Notes under the pieces: model-generated
What the model was told of the DNA's origin: nothing
Seen by the model: only the letters and a program-made list of their open reading frames with translations
Database searches by the model: none
Assembly (NCBI RefSeq): GCF_004379255.2
Contig: NC_056052.1
Location: forward strand, 4,216,001 to 4,280,000
Source of the DNA: Salvia splendens
Taxonomy: Eukaryota > Streptophyta > Magnoliopsida > Lamiales > Lamiaceae
Direction: 5' to 3'
DNA length: 64,000 nucleotides
Part shown: piece by piece, positions 42,562-55,339 of the stretch
How the letters are laid out: each line of letters opens with the position of its first letter
How positions within the stretch are numbered: position 1 is the first letter of the stretch
Made by a program: the position numbers and the translations under genes

Positions 42562-44639
42562 AGACAACAAAATGAAGAACTCAACATTTTCAGAAAGTTT
42601 TCGAATGGTTTTTTTTTCAAAAATTAGAGTGAAGAGATACAAGGGCAAAAGAGTGATTTCACAGGGAAGAGGGAGTAGATGGTGGGACACGCGCGGCGGG
42701 GGCGCGAGTGGTTGATTCATAAATACGAGGTACGATTGTGAGATAGGCATTGGTCGCTGAGAGAAACAAAAGAGGGAAATGGTGGGCCTTTTCCCGTACT
42801 CTTGGATTGGACTTTTCTGGAAAGTTTTTCCATTTACTGCTATTCTTCCATTTTCCTTTTCTGAGACCAAACCCCTCAAACCATCTTTCCCAAATTGCCC
42901 CTCCTCACTCTCCCTATTTACATATGTCGGACCTGCAACAATTGCAATAACTAAGCGTAGTTATCGCAATAATAATAATAATGTGTTTTCATATTAAGTA
43001 AAATGACAACCACAATACTACCGAAATGGAAAGACTCGAGTTTTAATGTTTTTCGTGTGGTGTGGTTGGGTTTTGTAATCATTCATCGTGAAATACCTAA
43101 TGTGGACATGCGTATGATTTTGATAATCTACACCCATCAACTATTTATTTATTTTTGAAAATTAATTGACGTGAGGTGGATGTTTAGCTCAGTTTGGAAA
43201 TCATGTTAGGATATCATAGGTAAAAAATTGAGATTAAAAATTAGTATAAAACTAAATGACGTATTTAAAGTCATCCATTACACAAGGACGGAGTATTATC
43301 TTCTCCACAAAAAATAGTCTTGGTGATGGACAATACGATACCAGTTTTAATAGTAGTATAAAGAATTGATAAAGTAAAAAGATAGAGAAAAAATGAGTGA
43401 AGTATATTGTTAATGGAAAATGAAACTCACCTCATTATAGAGAAACCTTTCATTTTTCATAAATAAATAGAGAGTAAGTTCGGTCGACAATCCAAAGTAG
43501 AAAAACACACATTCCCTAAATTATTCATGGACCTCATTTTACCCTACACATTTACTTAAAAAGCGAAACTTATGACACACCATTAATTTCCTTAATTATT
43601 TATGGATCACGCACTTCGATTTCTTATTCTTTCACTATTTAATTTTATTTAATATATATTCAAAGTAATTAAATTTATAATTTAAAGAAATATGAAATTT
43701 ATTGAATTTTATAAATAGCATAAATAAATATAAAATTCATTAATATTTATAATTTGCATAATTAAAAACCTAAAAACTAAAACTTTACATAATTAGAATC
43801 CTAAAAAGTAGTAGTAAAAAATAGTACTCCATATAATTACAAACCCAAATACTTTGGAGTCCCGCAAACATCTTCTTTTCGTCACCAATATGCTATATTT
43901 AGGGAGAAAGTATAAGGTGAAATGGGTATTTACATCACGTGTGAGAAAAGATGATGATAGGGGATTAAAAATACTAATGAAATAGTAGTATAATTCATTG
44001 GGTAACAGATTTACTTAAGTGTGGTGGATATTTTTCATTTAAAATTTTGAAATCTTCGAATTAAATAAGCAAAATAAAAAACGATCGAAATTGAAGCTCA
44101 CTCGCTCCTCCTCTAGTGGGCCTCATGAAGCGTTTCGACCAGACAAAAGGGCGCGCAACAGCACTTCTTCCGCCCTTCGCTTCATTACATGACGCCATTC
44201 ACGCCCATCCCCTACACCGTGTCTCGCCCTCGTTCCGTCCATTGGACGAGACCATTTCCCCTGATGTGGATGCCTTGATAGCCTAGATTGTTTCTTGTAT
44301 TAAGATATATATTAACGTTTTTGTCTCCCCTCCTCCACTCACCCTTTATGATCGATAGATCCAATAGTAGAAATCAAATGAAAGTCGTTTTAATCCAAAC
44401 AACCACATAAATAAAAATGCACCCAAAACATAGAACAAATAATGCATGCACTTGAGTTCGTATACAATTACTCAAAAATTCAGATAATAGATTATAATAA
44501 TCCAAAAAAATTCCATAAATCATACGGAGTACGTTTCTACAAATGGTACACAAATTAAACAATTCTAACAAAAAAATCAAACACAATTTCACAAATGGAA
44601 CAGTTTTAACCTATAAATACAAATTAATAACCCAATTTC
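42562..44639. other. Intergenic DNA without recognised gene
   Basis: A GC-richer patch near 44100-44280 (CACTCGCTCCTCC, CGCCCTTCGCTTC, GATGTGGATGCC) may be the remains of a PIF/Harbinger end. A Stowaway end fragment (GGACGGAGTATTATC) lies near 43287. The frames at 42750-42997 have no recognisable product. Confidence 0.4.
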
Positions 44640-44800
44640 TTCCGGAAAATCTCAATTTGTGGCCCAATTCATCGAATTAATTCCCCCAGGGGAAATTAAT
44701 CCAAAAGATGAGCCTCCCAGGGATCGAGCTCGTGACCTCTAGGATGACGAGGTATCCTTGCATCCCTCCTCAACCACTTGAGCTAAGGGGCTTGGATGAC
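44640..44800 (-). mobile_element. tRNA-derived SINE
   Basis: On the minus strand the sequence has a Pol III A-box TTAGCTCAAGTGGTTGAGG and, about 45 bp on, a B-box CACGAGCTCGATCCC. A tRNA-unrelated body follows. It does not fold as a full tRNA, which favours a SINE over a gene. Ends are approximate. Confidence 0.65.
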
Positions 44801-45557
44801 TGACTAGGCAAACCTTATATGTTGATTATTTCATTATTTGTTAAAAATAACTAAAACTAATCTGCATAAATAGTATAATCTAAGTTGTAATGTTGTAAAC
44901 AAAAAAGTAAAAAAAATCAGCCGTATAAATTATAATTGTGGTATTAATCTGTCATAAGAGTATTTTAGCTTATAAAATCATTATTGCTTTTTGAAAAAAG
45001 GACACATTAGGTTACACTACTATTTTACATACTCCTATCATTTATAGTTTCTTTACGGCTTGCTATGTCACTAATATGAGTCAGAAATTTAATGTTGTTG
45101 TAGATTTGGTAAAAGTTTTAAAGAAAATGTTAGGATAAATTTGAAAATAATGTTATTTCTAGGTGTTTAAGATGTAGTATTATAATTAATCACTCCTATT
45201 TAAGATATACTCCATTGGTCACACCTTACATGAGAAATATTTTTAGCAAAAAAATTTAAAAAAAATGTTTACTGAGTTAAATAAAAAAAAGTAGAATAAA
45301 TAATTTAGTAGTAATAGAAAATAAATTTGTTATGTTTATTAAAAAGGAATTACTCATTTATATTACCTCCGTCCACTAAAAACTGAAACTCTCCCACACA
45401 ATTATTAAAATATGAGAGAAATATCAAAAAATGATTGGAGTATTATTAATGAAAATTGAAGTAGGAGAAAAAAATATTGTGTATTAGTAGAGAAGTTAAT
45501 ATGAAACATATCAAAATTGTAAAAATTGTCGCTTTTTATAAGAAGAGAGTATTACTA
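44801..45557. other. AT-rich spacer with a degraded MITE
   Basis: 45366-45555 begins ACCTCCGTCCACTAAAAAC and ends AAGAAGAGAGTATTAC, a degraded Stowaway-like element. No gene recognised. Confidence 0.4.
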
Positions 45558-45807
45558 CTACCTCCGTTCCCGAAAGTTTGCCTCATTTTTTCATTTCCGT
45601 CAGTCCCCCAAAGTTTGTCTCATTTCACTTTTTACCATTTTTGATAGTGGACCACATATTCCACTAACTCATTCCTACTCACATTTTATTAAAACTAATA
45701 TATAAAAATAGGACTCACAATCCACTAATTTTTTCAACTCACTTTCCATTACATTTCTTAAAACTCGTACCGGGTCAAAGTGAGACAATATTTGGGGAAG
45801 GAGGTAG
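45558..45807. mobile_element. Stowaway-type MITE
   Basis: Starts CTACCTCCGTTCCCGAAAG and ends GGGGAAGGAGGTAG with flanking TA. The interior CACATTTTATTAAAACTAAT is shared, in inverted orientation, with the 16932 and 57257 copies. Confidence 0.8.
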
Positions 45808-45851
45808 TATATAATTTTGGTGTAATCAAGGTAAAATGAGATGCGGTATTA

Positions 45852-46172
45852 GAGCATGAATAACGCGACGAGCCGGGCCGCAAATCGCGAGTCCCGGCCC
45901 GTCCTGCGCGTTGGAGGAGGAGGCGTCACGGCCCAGGCCGGTCCCGGGGCAGCGTTCCCGGCATGGTGACCGTCCCGCGGCCCGGCCTAGGCGCGCGTTG
46001 GAGCTTCCGGGGCGACGAGCCGGGCAGCTACTGTTCATTAATTTTAAATTTTTTTTTTTTGCATTTTTAAGTAGAAGAAGAAGAAGAGGGGGAAGAAGGA
46101 GGAAGAGGAAGAAGAAGGAGATGGAGAGGGGCGACGTTTTTTTCACCAATTTTAATTTTTTTTTTTCATTTT

Positions 46173-46203
<31 letters not shown>

Positions 46204-46546
46204 AAGAAGAAGAAGGGGGAAGGAATGGAGAGGGGGAATGTGTTTTGCAGAATTTTAATATTTTTTTTATTTTTTTTGCATTTTTTTAATACTCTATTTT
46301 TTGTATATTTTTTAGTTTATAATTTATTATTTTTGTATTAAAAATAAATTTCTCGTGTTATAATTGCTTAACGTATTCTATTTTACGAGGAAAATAAATT
46401 GGAGTTGAGAATAGTGTCATTTATTAGTTGCGATCCGGGTTGCGGCCTGCAGGGTTAAAGCAGTTGGAGCCTGGGCCGCAACTGTAGGAGAATGATGACG
46501 TGAAGGAGACTTGGGGCCGGAAATGGGGACGGGGTTATTCATGCCC
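45852..46546. mobile_element. Short PIF/Harbinger-type element F, noncoding
   Basis: The left end GAGCATGAATAACGCG and right end GGGGTTATTCATGCCC are terminal inverted repeats with TTA on both sides (45849-45851 and 46547-46549). 695 bp. GC-rich ends (CCGGGCCGC, CCCGGCCCG) flank purine-rich GAA tracts. The end sequence differs from elements A-E, so this is a separate family. Confidence 0.8.
46074..46216. repeat. GAA/GGAA purine tracts inside element F
   Basis: Two runs, about 46074-46110 and 46173-46216, of AAGAAG with GGGGAAGGA interruptions. The open frames across them (Arg/Lys runs) are artefacts of the repeat. Confidence 0.9.
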
Positions 46547-46549
46547 TTA

Positions 46550-48036
46550 TTAGATAATTGTGATTTTGAGCTTTTTCCAAGGGTTAAAAAGAGTAGTGTC
46601 AGAAAAGGTTATATTTGAATTTGACTCTGGTGGTTTCGTTATAACAAAACCCAATTGAGTAATTGGATTTGGAGGGTAATTGAAGTTGGGTAAATTTTTA
46701 ACTTGGTTGAAATAAGGTAAACAAAAAAACACGAATGTAAGAGGTGGTGTGGGGTTACGTGGGATTGAATGAATGAAAATGAAATGATAATTAGTGTAGC
46801 TAATAAAGGTAATTGAGTAATATGTCATCCATCTTGTGTTGGTGCTGTCTATTTCCATTAGTGGGCAATATATATATATATAGAGAGAGAGAGTGTTGAG
46901 GGGAATTGGTTTTCGATTTGGTTAACGTCGGAAAGTTGCGTAAGAAAGAGATGGTTCTTTAATTTCCTTTTTCTTATTTATCAATTTTATAAATAAAAAA
47001 TAAAATTAATCTTGCAAATTGCAATGTTAAAAGAGAAGAACCAATGGGGTAAAAGACACGGGCAGAGAGAGAAAAAGAGGGGGAGAGAGAGATAGATAGA
47101 TTTGAGGGTCAGAGTTAAAGCTAGATTGTAGTAATAAAGGGCACAAATGTATAGATACACAGAATAGATACAGAAATAGAGTTTAAAGAAAAGAGAATGG
47201 TTAAATGGAACACCCACAGCAGACATATATAAATAGAAAGAGTTTTAGAAAACCATCCCTCAAGTATTTATGACTTTGATTGAACAACATAGCCACCAAA
47301 AATAATTACTTCCTCCGTCCCACTAAAGATATCACACTTTCTTTTTCGTTTATCCTAATTAAGATGACTTATTATTAAAATTAGAAATATTTTAATCTCT
47401 ACTTTATTCTCTATCTTATTTTACTCTCTCCACCAACACACACAATAAAAATGTATAAAATCTCATGTCATCCCAAGAGTGTAACAAAGATATTACAAAA
47501 ATAAAAAGAAAAGAAAAAAAAAGAAAAGTAGTAGTTCTCCCCACTCTAGGCTTAGCCCAACTCTCTACATTATACTTAGTCCCATTCTTTATTTGAAACC
47601 TCAAAAGTGAAGCCAAGTTGCCTATATATCTAAATGAACGAATCAAGTCTAGAGAGAGAAAGTAAACTGCTTTCGGCCAAGCCTTGAAAAACTGGCCTCG
47701 TCTATGCAGTATTGGGTAGCTAGCTAGGGAAGAAGAAGAAGTGGAAGTGAGGACATGTAGACAAGAGAGTATAGAGATCTACTTCTACGGTTGGAAGTGG
47801 GAATTACACCCAACAACGTTTTTTTTGCATTTTGTTTTTCATTTTTTTTCTTCTTAGCCTATATTGTCCTAGCTTCTTGATGTTGTATCACGAGACAGCA
47901 TTCACTTCATCTATTTCTCCCATGGATGTAGTATTATTTTTTTAGTTAGAGAGAGAAAGTGAGCCCCAAAAACTTTTTGGTTCTTCGTGATTAGACTGTG
48001 CTGTGATCACAATTCAATTGGGAAATTAAATAAAAA
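46550..48036 (+). promoter_or_regulatory. Upstream region and probable 5' UTR of AP2
   Basis: Contains GAGAGA and GATAGATA microsatellite runs near 47068-47100 and a one-sided Stowaway end (CTTCCTCCGTCCCACTAAAG) near 47309. The last 350 bp include pyrimidine-rich leader-like DNA before the AP2 start codon. No other gene recognised. Confidence 0.45.
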
Positions 48037-50380
48037 ATGTGGGATCTCAATGATTCGCCGGATCAGAGGAGGGACGACGAATCGGAAGGCTGCTCCGACG
48101 ACAAGGGGAAACGGGTCGGATCCATATCCAATTCCAGCTCGTCGGCGGTCGTGGTGGAGGACCTCTCCGAGGAGGACGACGACGCCGACAGAGGCGGCTT
48201 CCGCAAGCGGAGCAGCAAGATTTTCGGCTTCTCCGTCGACGATGACGACGCCGCCCTCGTCACGCGGCAGTTTTTCCCCGTAGACGACTCCGAAGCCGCC
48301 GCCGCCGCTGCGGCGGGCGGCGCCGGCTTCCCCCGGGCCCACTGGGTCGGGGTGAAATTCTGCCAGTCCGAGCCCCACGCCGGCGTGGCCGCCGCCTTCG
48401 GCAAGTCGGCGGCGGAGGTGGCGCAGCCGCTGAAGAAGAGCCGCCGTGGGCCCCGCTCCCGGAGCTCCCAATACCGCGGCGTCACGTTTTACCGGCGAAC
48501 TGGCCGTTGGGAGTCTCACATATGGTACATGTATACCAAAATTCATCTATTAACATAACATAATTTTTTCTCAATTTTCTAAATACAATTAAATTTTTTT
48601 TGTTTGGAATCAGGGACTGTGGAAAGCAGGTTTATTTAGGTGGGTTATGATTCTTTCATCGTTTAATTACAACCGCATTGCAATTCTTGATTTTGTGATT
48701 CATTGATCGGTGGAAATTGGATGGAATTTTAATTTTTTTTATGAAAAATGTTGTATGTATAGGTGGATTCGATACAGCCCATGCCGCTGCCCGGTAAGCT
48801 TCCCACCACTCTTAAAAATTTTAAATTTTTTTGGATTAATGCATAGAAATGAATGTATATATTTATATATGTATACACACAGCGCATACGATAGAGCAGC
48901 AATTAAATTCCGAGGAGTTGAAGCAGACATCAACTTTAGCATAGAGGATTATGAAGACGACTTAAAACAGGTAGGTCACTTGTAGAGAGAGAGAGAGAGA
49001 GAGAGAGAAGGAGTTGTTTTATTACACCTCTTATCTTCCACAGTTTGATTCCTTATCTTGTACACTTTTTCACACTGACATGAGTCCTTAGTGTGTATGT
49101 TTATCAAATGAATTAATTTATGTAGTAAGTATTATAGTAGTACTAATAAATGTGACATACCACTATATTGTATGCTTCATTTTTGAACAGATGAGCAATC
49201 TAACAAAGGAAGAATTTGTGCACGTACTGCGTCGGCAAAGTACTGGTTTTCCAAGAGGGAGTTCAAAATATAGAGGTGTCACATTGCACAAATGTGGTAG
49301 ATGGGAAGCTAGGATGGGCCAATTTTTAGGCAAAAAGTACCATTTTTCTCTCTTTTAAATTTCTATTAAATTCGGTCTTTACATTGCGCCTAATTTGTGT
49401 TTGATCTTACCGTGACAGGTACGTGTATTTGGGACTCTTCGATACTGAAGTCGAAGCTGCAAGGTAGGTTTTATGGAGTCAAATAATACCTAAAAGTCGT
49501 CGGAAATTAATTGCGATTTTTAAAGATGGTTGAAGATGTGAATTATTTTTTTGCTTGTACTAGGGCTTATGATAAAGCCGCCATAAAATGTAATGGGAAG
49601 GAAGCTGTTACCAATTTCGACCCCAGCATTTATGATGATGAACTAAAATCAGCAGGTATTAAGTGTGACCGATGGAGAAATTACACTTGAAATGTCTTGC
49701 AATTATTTCTTGCAACAACCTAAATAACATTTCTTGTTTCTGTGTATTAGAATCTTCCAACAATGCAGCAGATCACAATCTTGACTTGAGCTTAGGGAAT
49801 TCCGCTTCTCCACAAACCGGATTTCGCGAGCAGCAGCAGCAGCAACAACAACAACATTCGTTAAGGCCCGAGGTACATACTATATATATATACATAAACA
49901 CATTAAGTATTACTTCAAATCTTTACTTTAATGTGAGAATTTTTAATTTCTCAGAGAAGAGATGGATATAACGAGACCGAAACATTGCAGCTTCTAAGCC
50001 AAGCACACCTGCACTCTCCCGAGTCGTTCAGGATCAGCAGCGAAGCCCCTCGCTACAGCCACCATCAAGTTTTCAATAGGCCATTATACGCCTCGCAAAA
50101 CTACCATGTAATGCTGAAAATTAATGAAGTTTATTTAGTCCTTCAAAAAATTAGAATGTGGATTAGTACTAACAAATTGCTGCAGTTCTCGGGTGGGGGC
50201 GCAGCCGTGGAGGGCGGGAGGAACGCAGGAGGAGAGGTTTCGGTATCGAGGAATGAACAGCAATGGCAAATGAATCAAGCTCGAATGTTTGCTACTGCTG
50301 CAGCATCATCAGGATTCCCATCTGCGCAAACGTTTAGACCTCAAAATTGGATTCAGAAAAATGGGATGAGACCATCTTAG
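48037..50380 (+). CDS. AP2: APETALA2 (euAP2) transcription factor, ten exons
   Basis: Exons 48037-48524, 48614-48639, 48763-48793, 48883-48970, 49191-49336, 49419-49463, 49564-49655, 49751-49872, 49955-50107 and 50186-50380 join in phase to give 461 aa. The N-terminus [10 protein letters not shown] contains a DLNxxP EAR motif. Next come KRVGS, an acidic block, [23 protein letters not shown] and the basic nuclear signal [10 protein letters not shown]. Tandem AP2 domains follow: the first at about residue 145 ([40 protein letters not shown]), and the second at about 236 ([40 protein letters not shown]). NLDLSLGNS is a second LxLxL-type repression motif. A polyQ run and the miR172-matching stretch follow, and the C-terminus is MRPS as in Arabidopsis AP2. 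AP2 specifies sepals and petals, represses AGAMOUS with TOPLESS, and delays flowering. The tiny exons 2 and 3 are typical of euAP2 genes. No defect seen. Confidence 0.94.
48984..49009. repeat. (GA)n microsatellite in AP2 intron 4
   Basis: About 12-13 GA dinucleotides shortly after the exon 4 donor. Confidence 0.9.
50298..50318 (+). promoter_or_regulatory. miR172 target site in AP2 mRNA
   Basis: A 21-nt stretch in the last exon with the core GCAGCATCATCAGGATTCC, encoding AAASSGF in the frame, matches the site conserved in euAP2 genes and complementary to miR172. The family is regulated by miR172 through cleavage and translational repression. Confidence 0.93.
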
Positions 50381-53300
50381 TTCATCTTCATCTGGCTGCT
50401 GTGATGTCACATTTTTTCTTCACTTGTGATTCAGCCATAAGAGAATGGAAAAAGAATATCTCCATTTTTCTGTAAGTCTGAAAAGATTCTTGCTTTCATC
50501 CTCTTTCCCCTTTATTTTACATATTGAATAACTCTCCCCTTTTTAACGAGGCATTCGGTTCTCATGTTTACTCGTTTTTATTTCGGTTTGTTTCTACATT
50601 GCCAAATTTACACTATTTCTCGTTATTAAACATAACAATTACCTCTGCAACTAATTACTTTATTTAATCTTAGATAAAGCTGTGTGTCGCTGATAGATTG
50701 TGTAACGAACTAAATGTCTCCGATATATTACTATATTGTTAGATATGGCACAAGGTTGTTTGTTTGGATTCCATGTGCAAAGGTAGTAGTCTAGATTTTA
50801 TACATTATGAAGGAAATTGTGAAATTAGTAATTTAAGGTGACACTATTAGAAGTAATGTGAATCAGTGGGCGGCGGGATTCCTAAAGAGGGGAGATATTT
50901 GAAGAGGTAAATATTCACCTAAACAAGATATTTTAATATTTTAAAATTTGGCACACAACAGCAATACATGCTTTTATCAACCAACACGGCTTAATTAAAA
51001 GCTGATATTTAAAGCGCTTTTACTTTTTCTTTATAGTATTAAACCATACCTAAAATAAATGCAAAAAAAAAAAGAAAAAAAAAAGTGGGGAGAGGAATCG
51101 TGGTGTTATGGGAAATATCAGATTGGTGGTGAATTGTCAACATCGTTGGTGTCCTTCGAATCAGTTCTCATGAGCAAAAGCAATTCAGACAGACAATTGC
51201 TATAATGGTGAGAGGGACTTAACCTAACTCTACTCGAGCTTCAAAGGACTACACCCACCCCCACAACAGCTTAAAAACCACACCCACACACACACATCTT
51301 TGGATTATTACTCTCTCCGTCCACCATTATTTGTCTCATTCGAGATCTACACGGGTTTTAAGTAATACACAAGAACATGAGTAGGTGTATAAAAAGTTAG
51401 ATGAATGCGAGACCTACTTATTCAATATAGTAAAAGTGAAATGATGCATGTAATAACATGCATCTGAAATAGCAAAATAAGCAAAATGAGATATTTAATG
51501 ACGGATATATTGCAGATTATATTTTATGTCTTATTCTATAGTATATAAATAATAATGGGTGTGTGAGTTGAATAATATAAATTTTATAGCTACTCGGAGG
51601 ATCTAGGTTAAATGCACACAAAAATATTAATTTAAATAGTAAAATATGTAGTTTACTAGTAGCAAGTATATGAGGCATATATGTATCAAAATTATACTAA
51701 AGCGATTAGATAAACAAAAATATGTTATTATATGTTAGATCATTTGTGACTCCACAATGAACTTATCACTTTGTATGATTGCGTCTGAAGTTCATGGGAG
51801 ACGAAAAATTCAATTTTTCGAATTTGTCAACTTTGAAAGCGAATTCATTACGTTGTAAAGAAAATTCATTATGTAGTTCCTATTTTAGAATGAGGTTTTA
51901 GTCTAATCTTTTCTTTATACCAAATCACTAAACTAAGTATTACTACTATTATTTTTATAATAAAATTAGTAAGTACGGAGTATATTTGTACACTTTTAGT
52001 AGTAACTATTAATGAATTAGTTTAATGAAATTTTGTAGAATAAGAGTCGTTTATGATGACATTGATATAGACTATGTGTGCTTGGTTTTAAGACAATATA
52101 ATATTAAAATATCTAAAAATGATCACCTCGCACAGAGGTAAGAAAGAAACCTAATTCATCCAAAGCATCCACAACAAACTAATTTCTCTACGAGGTTTAT
52201 CTTTTACTCTTTACGAGAATATTTAGGAAACAAATATTTATTAATTTATCACAACTATCATATAGTACTAATTAAACTATATTGAATCCAGATATGCAGC
52301 ATTGGCTATCCCCACTCAATTTTAAAATATAAGTTGGGTACAAAACATTAAAATATTAATGCAAATTTCGTCACCTGCGACGTCATCGTCGATTATATTA
52401 TCTAGTGATTACCTTCTATATTTAGTCATATTGCTAATACTTTATTCCCACAATTATTTTTTAACACCACCTTGTCGTGCGCAGAAGATTTGAGAAGAAG
52501 TACCTCGATTAATTATAAATTAAGATAGATAATTTGAGGGGCATAAGGTCAAGAATAACGCCACTTTATTTTATTCTATTAAATTATTTGCTTTCGTATA
52601 TATATTTTTTATTTTTTACTGTCACAGAAGGCTAGTTGACAAGTAGCCATGTTTATAAAAATATGAAATGGCTTGTTAATTAAGGTTTTGTTCGATCCAC
52701 AAGTCACCTCAGGTGGTCCAATGCTTTCACATTACATTGTATATTCTCTTTCCTTATAAGAAAGAAGGCCTTTTCATTTATTTCCGTTATCTTTTTTCTA
52801 CCTAAAATTGATATTTTGTTATCAATTGTTGATGTCGTGTCTTCGTCTTTATTGGTTAAGTAGTTGTTAATGGTTTTGGTTTAGGAACCAAAATCCCAGA
52901 TAACAAGCGATAGTTATGGTACGTGTGTAATGGATGCGATATAAAAAGATTTGTTTTAAGAAAAGATTATGCATGGTCAAATTCATAGTACTACTTTTTT
53001 CAATTATCAAGATATTAGATGTTATGTTCCTTATAAAAATAAATCATTAATATATATTCCTACATGTGTTAATATAGGAGTACATGTCAAGTTGGCTGGG
53101 CCGGGTCGCTCACGCTAGCCCGATCCCAGCCCGATGAGGCCTGACTCGTTTTTTACTTGATAAAAGTAAGTATTTTCGGTGACGTTTATAGCTGAATTGG
53201 TAAGGCTTTAAAGTTAAAGTAGTTAGTAAAATAAATTTGATGTGTTGTTATTATAATATAGTACGTTCTTTCAAGACAAAAAATAGCTCTTTCTAGAGCT

Positions 53301-54070
53301 AATTACTCAACTAGGCTGAGTCGGGCCAACTCATTTCACAAATTTATCTATAAAATACCTTCGCTGTTGGTGAATAGAGATGTCACTGGAAAGAAATTCT
53401 ATATGATATTTCATCGTTTTTGTTCAATGATCGAGAATAACTTAAGTCAATAAAATCGAGAGATTTGAGATTTAGGATTCCCTTAAAACTAAGTTTTTAT
53501 TGTTTTAGTACTTTTAGTTATTACTCTCTTCGTCCCTTCAGAGTGGCACGAGATAACTAATAATTTCATATTGGTAAATAACTTTACTGGATTCACTTGC
53601 GAGTTTACATGGACAATGTATTTATCTATCCAAACCTATATTGTGGATACACAGAGTTATTTGTACGTCAACTAAATTCGAGTTTACATGATAATGCATT
53701 TATCTTTCCAAAAACTTAAATGTCAATCAGAAGATATTTGTATGCTAATACAATTTAGTTGATATACAACATAGTTAGTGTTGACATCTATATATAGGTT
53801 GTTGACGTAATTATGAATTAGCAAATAGTTTGCATCAGATCACATCTCTAATTTAATTAACTTAGTTGAAGTTTTAAATATATCAACTTCTTCTGTTAAA
53901 CAAAACTGAACGTAGTTTTCTGTTAAAGGATTTTAGTAATTGATTTATTATTTTGATTAGTTTCGATAGTATTGATTTAGGAGATCAAAATTAATTGTAA
54001 AGAAAATTAAAAGTCATTTCCCTTTATCAGTTCAAATGAGGAGTAATATAATATTTTAATCAAAATAGTA
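50381..54070. other. Intergenic DNA without recognised gene
   Basis: The AP2 3' UTR should occupy the first few hundred bases. A degraded Stowaway-like element lies near 51311-51515 and a one-sided end near 53523. A possible pair of weak inverted ends (TTGGCTGGGCCGGGTCG near 53092 and GAGTCGGGCCAAC near 53318) may mark an old DNA transposon. No coding sequence or RNA gene recognised. Confidence 0.45.
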
Positions 54071-54248
54071 CTTCCTCTGTCTTCTAGAAATTAAAACTTT
54101 TGAAAGGACATGAGTTTTAATGTAAAATTAATAAAATAAGAGAAATAAAAAGAAAAGTGTGTTAGTAGAAGATGGATCACACTTTATTAGAGAAAATAAA
54201 ATTTCTTAAAAATATAAATTTTCTATTTTCAAAGAACAAAGAGGGTAG
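54071..54248. mobile_element. Degenerate Stowaway-type MITE
   Basis: Starts CTTCCTCTGTCTTCTAG and ends CAAAGAGGGTAG with flanking TA. The interior matches the 39312 copy (GTGTGTTAGTAGAAGATGG). Confidence 0.7.
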
Positions 54249-54694
54249 TATAAAAAACTTACACAGAAAAGGATGAAATATTTTGACTCATCTCTAGTGT
54301 ATGAATATGTAAGCTTGATAAGTCATTAAATATGCCACAATACGTTACGTATTTGTGACATGTGAATGTAATCTGATTTAGATCTTCGGATAGACGTAAA
54401 ATTTTGATATCATTAATTGTGACACAAAGTTTAATAAACATGTATTGATTGCATACATAGACTGACACAGAGAAGACATGTATGTCTAAATGCGGTAGAT
54501 AGATTTTTGCGGAGTTCCAAGGATCCTATGCTAATCAAAGAGTCTAGCTCTACTGCCACAATCAAGATTCTCCCTTTCATTCCTATTTTCTTTAGCCACT
54601 CTCTTGCAATACTGCAATGTCACTTCTTTAATTTAGGGTTTTTTTCTTTTAAAAAAAATTAACTCATGAAAGAAATTACAAATAAACTCATATA

Positions 54695-54873
54695 CTCCCT
54701 TCGTCCCGGACTACTCGCACATTTCCTTTTCGACACGGAGATTAAGGAATGAGTGTATAGCAAAGTCAACAATTGCGGCTGTAGGTGATAATTTTTACTT
54801 AAAATGGAAAGAGTGCAAATAACTTGGGACGCCTAGAAAGGAAATAAGTGCAAGTAGTCCGGGACGGAGGGAG
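54695..54873. mobile_element. Stowaway-type MITE inserted beside the tandem SINE-like units
   Basis: Starts CTCCCTTCGTCCCGGACTAC and ends GTAGTCCGGGACGGAGGGAG, flanked by TA. The sequence before it (GAAATTACAAATAAACTCAT) and after it (ACTATAGATAG) would be continuous in the tandem unit, so it inserted into the array. Confidence 0.9.
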
Positions 54874-54875
54874 TA

Positions 54876-55339
54876 CTATAGATAGAAGGAAATTACAACT
54901 AATATCAAGAGGGCTCGAACTCGGCACCTCATGCAATAATGTTTAAGCTCTTTGCCGCTAGGACAAAGGCTATGGACACTTCTTTAATTTATGGTTCAGT
55001 TTTTTTTTTAAAGAGGGCTCGAACGAAATTACAAATAAACTCATATACTATAGATAGGAGGAAATTACAACTGATGTCAAGAGGGCTCGAACTCAGCACC
55101 TCATGCAATAATGTCTAAGCTCTTTGCCGCTAGGACAAAGGCTATGGACACTTCTTTAATTTAGGGTTCAGGTTTTTTTTTTAAAGAGGGCTCGAACAAA
55201 ATTACAAATAAACTCCTATACTATAGATATAAGGAAATTACAACTGATGTCAAGAGGGCTCGATTTCGGCATCTCATGCAATAATGTCTAAGCTCTTTGC
55301 CGCTAGGACAAAGACTCTGGACAATTTAGGGTTCAGGGT
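54876..55339 (-). repeat. Three tandem 171-172 bp units carrying a SINE-like Pol III head
   Basis: Units begin ACTATAGATA at about 54876, 55048 and 55219 (the third is shorter). On the minus strand each has an A-box-like CTAGCGGCAAAGAG and a B-box-like GAGTTCGAGCCC (TTCGAGCCC), spaced about as in tRNA-derived SINEs. A GAAATTACAAATAAACTC tail links units. Divergence between units is low. Confidence 0.8.

Noticed and set aside
45911..46258. 115-aa Arg-rich open frame
   Set aside because: It is produced by GAA/GGAA repeats within the noncoding element F.
48007..48546. Minus-strand 179-aa open frame opposite AP2 exon 1
   Set aside because: Shadow of the GC-rich AP2 coding exon; no independent evidence.
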